A DNA stretch of 64,000 bases from Caldifarciminota bacterium (lineage in GTDB: Bacteria > Hydrothermota > UBA3073): the NCBI GenBank assembly GCA_030606335.1, contig JAUWGP010000011.1:1-64000 (forward strand), in the 5' to 3' direction. Position 1 is the stretch's first letter; the number at the start of each line of letters is the position of its first letter. Positions 43,928-51,792 of this stretch are shown here, piece after piece. Position numbers and translations under genes: made by a program. The notes beneath the pieces were generated by a model, which searched no databases, had not been told where the DNA came from, and was given only the letters and a program-made list of their open reading frames with translations.

Positions 43928-45643
43928 ATGCGTACACATACATGCGGCGAACTGAGGAATAAAGATTATAAAAAGAGTGTATTGCTCCAGGGTTGGATAG
44001 ATGCAATAAGGGACCATGGCAAGATGCTCTTTATATCCTTAAGAGATCGATATGGCATAACACAGGTGGTTGTGGATGATGAAAAACTTATAGAAAACGT
44101 AAAAGGTCTTGGTGTAGAATATGTTGTAGAGATCAAGGGTACTGTCAGGGAGAGACCTTCCGGGATGAAAAATCAAGATATCGAAACCGGGGGCATTGAG
44201 GTGGTCGCTTCTCGAATAAAGTTACTATCTTCCTCAAAGGTTCCACCCTTTGTAATAAAGGACCCTGTTATGGCAAAAGATGAATTGCGTTTGAAGTATA
44301 GATTTCTCGACCTTCGCAGACCCTCGATGCAAAGAAAGCTAGTAATGAGATCAAAAGTTATTAATACTATAAGGAACTATCTGTCAGAAAACAACTTCAT
44401 AGAAGTCGAAACACCCTGTCTTACACGAACGACTACTGAAGGAGCAAGAAATTTTCTTGTTCCATCGAGGAATTTCCCTGGTAAATTTTATTCCCTTGCC
44501 CAGTCACCACAGATATATAAACAGCTTCTGATGATTGCAGGAATCGATAGATACTTTCAATTTGCAAGATGCTTCAGAGATGAAGACCAGAGGGCTGACC
44601 GTCAGCCAGAGCATACACAGATTGACCTTGAGATGAGCTTTGCAGATGACAAAGACGTAATGGGAATTGTTGAGCGAATGATACAATCAGTCTTTAAAGA
44701 TGTCCTGGGAATAAGAATAAAGAAACCCTTCGAAAGAATCACATACAAAAATGCCCTTGAGAAATACGGGAGTGATAAACCTGACACAAGATTCGAGATG
44801 TTCATAACTGATATTACCGAAATAGCGAAAAGGAGTGATTTTAGAATCTTTAAAGAAGCAAAATTCGTTAAAGCCCTAACTTTACCTCTACTCTCGAGGA
44901 AAATGATTGATGAACTCTCTGACTTTGCAGATAAGTATTACGGAACCAAAATATCATATATATCATTTAAAGAACCTTTATCAGGTAATATAGCTCAGTT
45001 TTTCCCAAAGGAACTTATAGATGAATTGAAGTCCACTCTACCGATAGACACCGAAAAGACCGTTGTCTTCTGTGCAGGAAACTGGAAGAGAACACTTGAG
45101 ACACTTGGTGCAATAAGAAATCGAATAAACATAGAAAATACTACAAAGGATGAATATAAACTACTCTGGGTCACAGATTTTCCACTTTTCGAATACGACG
45201 ATGAATCTGACACCTGGTTACCATGTCATCACATATTCACGATGCCAAATACGGACAATTTTAAAGACCCATCCAAAATCATAGGCAAACAATACGATCT
45301 TGTGTTAAATGGTGTGGAACTCGGGTCTGGTAGTATTCGAATCCACAAAAGAGACCTTCAGGAAAAGATGATGGAGATTGGCAACATCAGTAAAGATAAA
45401 AGGAGCAGGGAATATGAATTCTTACTCTCTGCTCTTGAATATGGTGCCCCACCCCACGGCGGAATAGCAATTGGACTCGATAGGCTGCTTATGATTCTAC
45501 TGAATGAGGAGTCTATCCAGGAGGTAATACCATTCCCAAAGACAACCACGGGCTTCGGTCTCATGGAGAATGTACCATCAGAGATAGATGAGGAAAAATT
45601 AAGAGAGCTCGGGATAGGAATCAAATCTCCTGTTAATCGGTGA
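43928..45643 (+). CDS. aspS: aspartate--tRNA ligase
   Basis: 571 aa, bacterial-type length. N-terminal OB-fold anticodon-binding domain (GWIDAIRDHGKMLFISLRDR), class II catalytic core with motif 2 FRDEDQRADRQPEHTQID, the bacterial GAD insert (about residues 280-400) and motif 3 GIAIGLDRLLMILL. It charges tRNA-Asp. Whether it is discriminating or also charges tRNA-Asn cannot be settled here. No gatCAB or asnS is in the window. GGGTGAGG lies upstream of the ATG as a weak ribosome binding site. Confidence 0.95.
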   Translation: MRTHTCGELRNKDYKKSVLLQGWIDAIRDHGKMLFISLRDRYGITQVVVDDEKLIENVKGLGVEYVVEIKGTVRERPSGMKNQDIETGGIEVVASRIKLLSSSKVPPFVIKDPVMAKDELRLKYRFLDLRRPSMQRKLVMRSKVINTIRNYLSENNFIEVETPCLTRTTTEGARNFLVPSRNFPGKFYSLAQSPQIYKQLLMIAGIDRYFQFARCFRDEDQRADRQPEHTQIDLEMSFADDKDVMGIVERMIQSVFKDVLGIRIKKPFERITYKNALEKYGSDKPDTRFEMFITDITEIAKRSDFRIFKEAKFVKALTLPLLSRKMIDELSDFADKYYGTKISYISFKEPLSGNIAQFFPKELIDELKSTLPIDTEKTVVFCAGNWKRTLETLGAIRNRINIENTTKDEYKLLWVTDFPLFEYDDESDTWLPCHHIFTMPNTDNFKDPSKIIGKQYDLVLNGVELGSGSIRIHKRDLQEKMMEIGNISKDKRSREYEFLLSALEYGAPPHGGIAIGLDRLLMILLNEESIQEVIPFPKTTTGFGLMENVPSEIDEEKLRELGIGIKSPVNR

Positions 45644-45981
45644 TTGGCGGTCTCTGTATTGCCACGAAGGCACAAAGAAATTGCTTGTTGTTAATTGTTA
45701 TATGTTATTCGTTATTTGAATAGAAAAAACTTAGTGCCTTAGTGTCTTGGTGGCTACTAACTTGTCACGAAGGCATGATGTCACGAAGTTAATAGGGACT
45801 TGGCTATCAGTTATTGGTAAATTCTTAAGCGTATCAGGATACCTGCGAATCAGTAGGTAGAATATCAGATTATCAGTATATCAGAACCTGATGCTCTGGT
45901 CTGCTGATATCCTTCCCGCTGATATACTGATTGGCTGATACACTGTGCATTCGTGCCTTTGTGGCGAAGTCTTTTATTTAA
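45644..45981. repeat. repeat-filled gap between aspS and def
   Basis: Contains CCACGAAGGCACAAAG and inverted relatives (CTTAGTGTCTTGGTGG, TTCGTGCCTTTGTGGCGAAG) flanking an ATCAG-rich tract at 45831-45940 (TATCAGATTATCAGTATATC). The outer copies are in opposite orientation. No gene is seen. Confidence 0.6.
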
Positions 45982-46488
45982 ATGGAATTAAATATACGCA
46001 CATATCCAGACCCAATACTAAGAGAAAAGTCCAGGCCTATTACTGTGTTCAACGAGGGAGTGAAGAAAATAGCTACTTCTATGAGAAACTTCATACAACG
46101 GTTGAATGGAATAGGTCTTGCCGCACCTCAAATTGGAGTCTCTGAGAGAATTATTCTGGCAGACGCGGGACAGAAACCTATATTTATTGTTAATCCTGAG
46201 ATAGTGGAAACAAAAGCAGAGGAAACCTTTGAGGAGGGATGTCTCTCTATACCAGGAACATTTATACAAATAATACGACCCTCTGCAATAACAATAAAAG
46301 GCTATGATTTAGAGGGCAAAGAGATCCAATTCAAAGCAAAAGACCTCCTTGCAAGGGTAATACAACATGAAGTAGATCACCTTGATGGTAGATTGATAAT
46401 TGATTTTCTACCAAAGGATGAACTTTTAAGATTTCATCTTGAATACAATCCAAATCTGCCAGCGTATCAGGTGAGAGAAAGAAAGTAA
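45982..46488 (+). CDS. def: peptide deformylase
   Basis: 168 aa. All three family motifs are present: GIGLAAPQIG, EEGCLSIPG (metal-binding Cys) and QHEVDHLDG (metal-binding histidines and catalytic Glu). It removes the formyl group from nascent proteins at the ribosome. The track's longer frame at 45945 is in another frame and not coding. The ATG has no Shine-Dalgarno sequence (CTTTTATTTAA-ATG). Confidence 0.95.
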   Translation: MELNIRTYPDPILREKSRPITVFNEGVKKIATSMRNFIQRLNGIGLAAPQIGVSERIILADAGQKPIFIVNPEIVETKAEETFEEGCLSIPGTFIQIIRPSAITIKGYDLEGKEIQFKAKDLLARVIQHEVDHLDGRLIIDFLPKDELLRFHLEYNPNLPAYQVRERK

Positions 46489-46490
46489 AT

Positions 46491-46540
46491 TTAGTTAGCT
46501 GGTTGGTTAGTTAGTTGGTTAGTTTGTTAGTTTGTTAGTA
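46491..46540. repeat. tandem GTTAGTTGGTTAGTT tract
   Basis: Short tandem units of GTTAGTT(G/T). Low-complexity spacer between def and rplM. Confidence 0.7.
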
Positions 46541-46634
46541 TTTATCAATCAACCAATCATCTAATTAACCATCTTTAGTCCTTACATTTTTAATATTTGA
46601 TTTTTAATATTTAATTTAGCTATATGGGGGTTTT

Positions 46635-47042
46635 ATGGAAAAAAAATGGTATGTAATAGATGCGGATGGTCAGATACTCGGGAGGCTTGCAACCCGTATT
46701 GCCACAATTTTACGAGGTAAACATAAGGTAGAATTTATGCCAAATGTGGACATGGGTGATTACATCATCTGTATAAATGCAAGCAAGGTAAAGGTTACGG
46801 GTAAAAAGGAAACAGATAAGATTTATACAAGATATACAGGATATCCCGGAGGATTGAAAAAGACCACACTTAAACAGATGAGAGAGAAGAAACCGGAACA
46901 AATAATTCATCATGCTGTTAAAGGGATGCTCCCCAAGGGACCACTTGGTAGAAAAATGATTAAGAAACTAAAGGTCTATCCAGGGAGCAAACATCCTCAT
47001 AAGGCACAAAATCCAATAAAGTTTGAGCAGGAGATTAAATAG
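46635..47042 (+). CDS. rplM: 50S ribosomal protein L13
   Basis: 135 aa. [20 protein letters not shown] at the N-terminus, then [19 protein letters not shown] and [20 protein letters not shown], all diagnostic. It is an early-assembly protein of the large subunit. The ribosome binding site is a G-run (ATATGGGGGTTTT-ATG), the same local sequence as before the gene at 59976. It is followed 35 bp later by rpsI, the usual rplM-rpsI pair. Confidence 0.97.
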   Translation: MEKKWYVIDADGQILGRLATRIATILRGKHKVEFMPNVDMGDYIICINASKVKVTGKKETDKIYTRYTGYPGGLKKTTLKQMREKKPEQIIHHAVKGMLPKGPLGRKMIKKLKVYPGSKHPHKAQNPIKFEQEIK

Positions 47043-47077
47043 TATAACTGAATTTTTTATTTTTATACGGAGGTTAT

Positions 47078-47470
47078 ATGGCGGGTATATTACTAAAAAC
47101 AGGAAGGCGTAAGCGAGCGACTGCGCGTGTAAAACTCACAGAAGGACAAGGGAAAATCATGGTAAACGGGAAAGAGCTTTCGGACTTCTTTGGAGGAAGG
47201 GATGACCTTATACATAAAACAGAATCCCCTCTCAGGGTTACTGATTCAATGGCTAAGTTCAATATAAAGGTTAAGGTTGAGGGTGGGGGTATTAGAGGTC
47301 AGGCTGATTCGATCTCACTTGGTATTGCAAGGGCACTCGTAGAACTAAACCCTGAAGTCAAGCCTACTCTTAGGAAAGAGGGTCTACTTACAAGGGACCC
47401 GAGAGAAGTAGAAAGAAAGAAGTACGGTCATCCTAAAGCAAGAAAGAGATTCCAGTTCTCAAAGAGATAG
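47078..47470 (+). CDS. rpsI: 30S ribosomal protein S9
   Basis: 130 aa. TGRRKRATARVKLTEGQGKI at the N-terminus, a central GGGIRGQADSISLGIARAL and the basic tail KYGHPKARKRFQFSKR, whose last residues reach the P-site tRNA. Strong ribosome binding site (ACGGAGGTTAT-ATG). Part of rplM-rpsI, with the nucleotide-sugar dehydrogenase 33 bp downstream on the same strand. Confidence 0.97.
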   Translation: MAGILLKTGRRKRATARVKLTEGQGKIMVNGKELSDFFGGRDDLIHKTESPLRVTDSMAKFNIKVKVEGGGIRGQADSISLGIARALVELNPEVKPTLRKEGLLTRDPREVERKKYGHPKARKRFQFSKR

Positions 47471-47503
47471 TTCTGGACAATTCACCTAAAAAATGGAGGA
47501 TTC

Positions 47504-48829
47504 ATGCTCAGGCAGAAAATAGACAACAAATCTGCTGTAATTGGAATAATTGGATTGGGCTATGTGGGATTACCGCTTGCCTGTTCTTTTGCCAGAAAAG
47601 GGTTCAAGGTTATTGGGGTTGACAGAAAGAGGTCACGAGTAAATTCAGTGAACCGTGGCGAAAGCTACATACAGGATACATCTTCATCTGAATTAAGAAA
47701 CCTCACCAGAAAAGGAATGATAAGGACGAGTACAGATTATAAAGACTTGAAGAACTGCGATGTCGTCCAGATATGTGTACCTACACCTGTTACTGAAAAT
47801 AAAGTCCCTGATATATCCTATATTGTAGCAACTTCAAAAAAACTTTCCAGCATACTCCATCCAGATGAACTGGTCATACTAAAGTCCACGACCTTTCCCT
47901 TGACAACCAAAGAGGTTGTACTTCCGATACTTGAGGGTTCAGGACTAAAAGTTGGCAAAGACTTGTTTCTTGCCTTTTCACCTGAAAGGGTCGACCCAGG
48001 AAACAAGAAATATACAGTAGGCAACACACCAGTTGTTGTCGGTGGAGTCGGTGAGACCTCAACGGAACTTGCTTATCTTCTCTATAAAAAGGTCATTGGT
48101 AATGTTCACAAGGTATCATCTACAGAGGCAGCAGAACTTACAAAGCTCCTTGAAAATACCTTCCGTAATGTAAATATTGCCCTTCTCAACGAATTCGCCA
48201 TGATGACAGACAGGATGGGTATAAACATATGGGAGGTTATAGATGCAGCCAAAACAAAACCATTCGGATTTATGCCATTCTATCCCGGTCCTGGTGTTGG
48301 TGGTCACTGTATACCCATAGATCCGTACTACCTCTCATGGAAGGCAAAGGAGTACGACTTTCATACAAACTTTATAGAGCTCTCAGCAGAGACAAACGAG
48401 GGAATGCCCTATTACGTGGCAAATTTAGTGATTTCTACCCTTTCAAATACAGGAGTTTGTCCCAAGGATGCAAAGTTGCACATACTTGGTGTAACATTCA
48501 AAAGGGATGTGGGTGACATGAGAGATTCTCCTTCCCTTAAGATCATTGAGATATTAAAGAATAAGGTCAGCAGGATAACATATTCAGACCCATTCATAAA
48601 TACGATAACATTAAAAGATTGTACCTATAAGACTGTTGCACTCAATGAAAAAATACTCAAAGAGTCTGATTGCTCACTTATAATAACCAACCACTCCTCC
48701 TTTGATTATAAATTTATTGTCAAGAATGCAAGGCTGATTATCGATACCAGAAACGCTACAAAGATGGTAAAGGAGGGAAGGAAAAAGATAGTCCTGCTTG
48801 GATGCGGTATCCCTACAAACGGGTTATAA
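47504..48829 (+). CDS. wbpA: UDP-N-acetylhexosamine 6-dehydrogenase (WbpA/TviB type)
   Basis: 441 aa. The NAD-binding fold starts IGIIGLGYVGLPLACSFARK. SPERVDPGN is the WbpA-type substrate motif, and Cys269 in GVGGHCIPIDPYYL is the catalytic cysteine. The C-terminal domain has LGVTFKRDVGDMRDSPSLKI. It oxidises C6 of UDP-GlcNAc or UDP-ManNAc to the uronic acid. It is the only nucleotide-sugar-modifying gene in the window and may feed the polysaccharide locus 10 kb upstream. Good ribosome binding site (TGGAGGATTC-ATG). Placement behind rplM-rpsI, with a 33-bp gap, ties it to ribosomal expression. Confidence 0.88.
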   Translation: MLRQKIDNKSAVIGIIGLGYVGLPLACSFARKGFKVIGVDRKRSRVNSVNRGESYIQDTSSSELRNLTRKGMIRTSTDYKDLKNCDVVQICVPTPVTENKVPDISYIVATSKKLSSILHPDELVILKSTTFPLTTKEVVLPILEGSGLKVGKDLFLAFSPERVDPGNKKYTVGNTPVVVGGVGETSTELAYLLYKKVIGNVHKVSSTEAAELTKLLENTFRNVNIALLNEFAMMTDRMGINIWEVIDAAKTKPFGFMPFYPGPGVGGHCIPIDPYYLSWKAKEYDFHTNFIELSAETNEGMPYYVANLVISTLSNTGVCPKDAKLHILGVTFKRDVGDMRDSPSLKIIEILKNKVSRITYSDPFINTITLKDCTYKTVALNEKILKESDCSLIITNHSSFDYKFIVKNARLIIDTRNATKMVKEGRKKIVLLGCGIPTNGL

Positions 48830-48847
48830 TACTTATTTATATATTTT

Positions 48848-48875
48848 GGTGATTATAAAACATTTGACACTAAGA
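48848..48875 (+). repeat. solo end of the 175-bp inverted-end element family
   Basis: GGTGATTATAAAACATTTGACACTAAGA is nearly identical to the left end of the element at 58741 (GGCGATTATAAAACATCTGACACTAAGA). Confidence 0.6.
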
Positions 48876-48930
48876 AAGCTAATTAAACCAATAGTAGTGG
48901 TTGTTTTGCCTTTATTTGTTCTAAAATCTT

Positions 48931-49242
48931 ATGAATTCTAATTCGGGTGTTACCTTTCTTTTTAAAAAAATCAAAAGGTTTAAACATGTATTTATCATAC
49001 TTGGAATTTTTCTATTAATCTATATCTTCTTTTTTGGGGGATATGGTCTGATAAAGATCCTAATACTTTCAAATAAAATAAGAAAAATAGAAAGACAGAT
49101 TGCCGTTTCCTCAGCCATAAAAGAAGCACTCACCATTGATAAAAATAACATGGAGACTGACTCAACATACATGCAGATGGTTTTGAGACAAACCTATGGT
49201 ATGATTAAGGAGGGTGAGAAATGCACATTAAAGATAAAATAA
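48931..49242 (+). CDS. septum formation initiator family protein (FtsB/DivIC-like)
   Basis: 103 aa. A basic cytoplasmic N-terminus, one transmembrane segment (residues about 20-44, VFIILGIFLLIYIFFFGGYG), a short coiled coil (LSNKIRKIERQIAV) and the C-terminal family signature LRQTYGMIKEGE. FtsB/DivIC proteins bridge FtsL and FtsQ in the divisome. No ribosome binding site is visible. It overlaps coaD by 22 nt. Assignment rests on architecture and the short C-terminal motif. Confidence 0.75.
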   Translation: MNSNSGVTFLFKKIKRFKHVFIILGIFLLIYIFFFGGYGLIKILILSNKIRKIERQIAVSSAIKEALTIDKNNMETDSTYMQMVLRQTYGMIKEGEKCTLKIK

Positions 49243-49721
49243 ATATATGTGTATATCCTGGAACATTTGACCCAATAACTAATGGACATATTGATTTAAT
49301 AAAGAGAGCTATGTGTCTATTTCCCTGTGTAAGAGTTCTTGTAGCAAAGGATATAGATAAAAATACCCTTTTTTCATTCACAGAGAGGTTGAATATCGTC
49401 AAAATTGCCATTGATAGTATTGAAGGAGTGAAGTGTGATGGATTTGATGGCCTACTCTCGGATTACTTAAGGAAGAATAACCTAAAAATAGTTATGAGAG
49501 GTTTAAGGGCTGTATCTGACTTCGACTATGAGTTTCAAATGACACTTATGAACAGAAAACTCCATCCTTCAGTTGAATTTGTGTTCTTGATGCCTGGTGA
49601 AGAATATTTCTACCTCTCAGCATCGAGTGTGAAGGAAATCGCCTCATTGGGAGGTGATGTGAGCAAATTTGTACCAAAGATTGTCCAGGATAAGTTACTG
49701 GAGAAGTTTCAAATCAGATAA
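49221..49721 (+). CDS. coaD: phosphopantetheine adenylyltransferase
   Basis: 166 aa, usual length. The nucleotidyltransferase signature GTFDPITNGHIDLIKRA, MRGLRAVSDFDYEFQMTLMN for the phosphopantetheine site, and YFYLSASSVKEIASLGGDV with the ISSS-like loop. It makes dephospho-CoA from 4'-phosphopantetheine and ATP, and together with panC (18025) covers part of the CoA route. The start lies in the end of the ftsB-like gene (GAGGGTGAGAA-ATG). Confidence 0.95.
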   Translation: MHIKDKINICVYPGTFDPITNGHIDLIKRAMCLFPCVRVLVAKDIDKNTLFSFTERLNIVKIAIDSIEGVKCDGFDGLLSDYLRKNNLKIVMRGLRAVSDFDYEFQMTLMNRKLHPSVEFVFLMPGEEYFYLSASSVKEIASLGGDVSKFVPKIVQDKLLEKFQIR

Positions 49722-49729
49722 GAACCTAT

Positions 49730-49882
49730 ATGCCATATTACATCCCTTTATCAAGAGGAATCTCTCCAAAATCTCTTGGATTGTCCAAAGAAAAGACCTT
49801 AAATGCCTACATACAATGTCTAGACCCCTGCAAATATACAGGTGGTGGAACTGTTATTTTTGAAATAATTATTGGTAATTAG
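49730..49882 (+). CDS. small ORF of 50 aa, function unknown
   Basis: Too short for the track. It starts 8 nt after coaD and reads MPYYIPLSRGISPKSLGLSK, continuing to a segment with LDPCKYTGGGT and a TAG stop. Composition is protein-like, without the repeat content seen in other gaps. It has two cysteines and a GGG turn. No ribosome binding site is evident. It ends 4 nt into the convergent PAP2 gene. It could be a small protein or the remnant of a longer gene. Confidence 0.3.
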   Translation: MPYYIPLSRGISPKSLGLSKEKTLNAYIQCLDPCKYTGGGTVIFEIIIGN

Positions 49883-50583
49883 TGTAGCGATACAACCATC
49901 TTCGCTGTCGCATATCCGATGGCGCTTCCCACAATAACATCTGATAAATAGTGCTTATTTTCTATGACTCTGGACAGTGCTATCCCTGATGCAAGTGTAT
50001 ACACCAGCACCTTTACCCATAAATTATCACTATATTGTTCGGCTACTACCGTACCAATAGAAAAGGCAAGTGATGCATGCCCGGATGGAAAAGAATGATA
50101 TTTACTTCCTTTTATTCCATTGCAAGGACCCTTAAAATCTCCCTGTGGGTTACTGTATGGTCTTTCGCGTCCAAACAATATCTTATTAATATCCGAATAT
50201 GCACTTGAAAGCAAGGCACTTTCTAAACTTAACCAGAATGTATTCTGTAATCTACGGTTGTTAGTTGTATACCCAACAGCACCCATTGTTGCAATAATAA
50301 GTCCCCCCCATTCACCTTTACCAAGCTTTGACAACCTCGAACTAAAATCCAGGATCTGCGGGTTTTTATTACAATAATTCCCAACCCTCTTATTTATATC
50401 CTCATCAAGATATACCGTTAATCCTGTAAGTGATAGAAAAGTAGTAGTAATGACCCATCCCCTTTTATCAAGCCTAAACGGGAATGATGCTCCGTAAATA
50501 AAATCAGAGGGAACTGAGGTTACGAAATCATTTACATCGTCAAATACCTGGGATAATATAAGGGAGAGAAGAATAAATATCAT
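49879..50583 (-). CDS. PAP2-family phosphatase
   Basis: 234 aa. Signal or anchor at the N-terminus (MIFILLSLILSQV). The three phosphatase motifs are KILFGRERP, SFPSGHAS and SRVIENKHYLSDV, which carry the catalytic histidines. Members dephosphorylate lipid phosphates such as undecaprenyl pyrophosphate or phosphatidic-acid derivatives at the outer face of the inner membrane. Recycling of the polysaccharide lipid carrier is a plausible role here. It overlaps the upstream thpR gene by 4 nt (ATGA), so translation is coupled. Confidence 0.88.
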   Translation of the reverse strand: MIFILLSLILSQVFDDVNDFVTSVPSDFIYGASFPFRLDKRGWVITTTFLSLTGLTVYLDEDINKRVGNYCNKNPQILDFSSRLSKLGKGEWGGLIIATMGAVGYTTNNRRLQNTFWLSLESALLSSAYSDINKILFGRERPYSNPQGDFKGPCNGIKGSKYHSFPSGHASLAFSIGTVVAEQYSDNLWVKVLVYTLASGIALSRVIENKHYLSDVIVGSAIGYATAKMVVSLH

Positions 50584-51143
50584 AATGTCTTCAGTGGGTA
50601 CTGCTTAATAACAGTGTGAATCGCTCCTTTTGGTGTTAGTACACTCTTTATAACAGAAATTGATTCAACCCTGAATATTCTACTCTTATATATCAATCCA
50701 TCCATAACCTTACTCTCTTTTTCACTATATTTCCTTGAATATCTCTTTATCCTGCCTATAGTTATATGGGGGGTTTTCTTCTTTCTTTCTGGTTCTATAC
50801 CAAATTTGACAAATTTCTCCTCAAGGTTCTCCATGATATTTACAGCGCATTTCTCTACCTCTCTTACCCCAATCCATATTATCCTCGGCTTTTTAAGATT
50901 CGGGAATCCCCCAATGTTTTCCAGATTGAGTGAAAACCTGTAATTCATTTGGGATGTCTCGTACACAATCCTTTTTACCTCTTCTATTCTACCATCTTCA
51001 ATCTCACCTAAAAATTTTAGTGTGAGATGAATGTTATCTCTTTCAACCCATTTCGCACTCCAGAAAGTGCGAAGCTCTTCTTCAATCTCTACAATCTCAT
51101 CTTTTATATCCTCTGGTATCTCTATTGCAATAAAAAGCCGCAT
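50580..51143 (-). CDS. thpR: RNA 2',3'-cyclic phosphodiesterase
   Basis: 187 aa. LigT/2H phosphoesterase with both HxTx motifs: HLTLKFLG (about residue 43) and HITIGRIK (about 127). The N-terminus MRLFIAIEIPEDIKDEI is standard. It hydrolyses 2',3'-cyclic phosphate ends of RNA to 2'-phosphates. Its coupling to a PAP2 phosphatase by a 4-nt overlap is unexplained. Confidence 0.9.
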   Translation of the reverse strand: MRLFIAIEIPEDIKDEIVEIEEELRTFWSAKWVERDNIHLTLKFLGEIEDGRIEEVKRIVYETSQMNYRFSLNLENIGGFPNLKKPRIIWIGVREVEKCAVNIMENLEEKFVKFGIEPERKKKTPHITIGRIKRYSRKYSEKESKVMDGLIYKSRIFRVESISVIKSVLTPKGAIHTVIKQYPLKTL

Positions 51144-51792
51144 ATATAATATTAGTAATTAAGTTATTGAGTTATTAAGTAATTCTGAAGATTGTCATCG
51201 CTTAAAAGAATGCGATTGCTTCATCCTTACGGATTCGCAATGACATGCTAGACCTGTGTCATTGCGAGTGAACGAAGTGAACGTGGCAATCTCATTACAT
51301 ACTACTTAGGCATTTATATGCGATTGCTTCACCTTCGGTTCGCAATGACAGGGAAAAAAGGTGTCATTGCGAGTCCGTCGTCCGTCAAGAAGTGCGACGG
51401 ATTGACGGATAGCGTGGCAATCTCATTCCTTTAAACAGGGACTTTCCTGTCTGCCGATAGGCAGGTACGAGACTTGTATGAGATTTAAAAAATAAGAACT
51501 ATAAATTTATTCGTTCTTTAAGCCATGTAGGCACGAATTCAATTCGTGCCATATGTTTGCACAGTTAAAAACTGTGCCTACAATCTCTATACTAACCCCC
51601 CTAAAAATTCTATTGCTTCGTCGTCCGTCAATCGACAGACTCCTCGCAATGACATGCTAGACCTGTGTCATTATGTAAAATAGCTTATATTAATAATAAC
51701 TTGGAGTGCAATAGCTTGCTATTGCATATCAATTGCATCACCAAGGTGATGCACTCCTTTTAAAAAACAACAATTACCCGATAATATTTACA
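51144..51792. repeat. 649-bp repeat cluster between thpR and the permease
   Basis: No gene is seen. It contains ATTGCGA-family copies D (51211-51430) and E (51611-51672), which share the segment AATGACATGCTAGACCTGTG, a TGCCGATAGGCAG hairpin at about 51450, a GGCACGAATTCAATTCGTGCC palindrome near 51531-51551, and the twin-hairpin element at 51703. Confidence 0.75.
51703..51757. repeat. twin-hairpin repeat GGAGT...ACTCC, copy 2
   Basis: GGAGT, hairpin GCAATAGC TT GCTATTGC, linker, hairpin GCATCACC AA GGTGATGC, ACTCC. Confidence 0.75.

Noticed and set aside
51144-51792. CRISPR-like array
   Set aside because: Repeats are irregularly spaced, inverted and of unequal length, without uniform spacers or cas genes.
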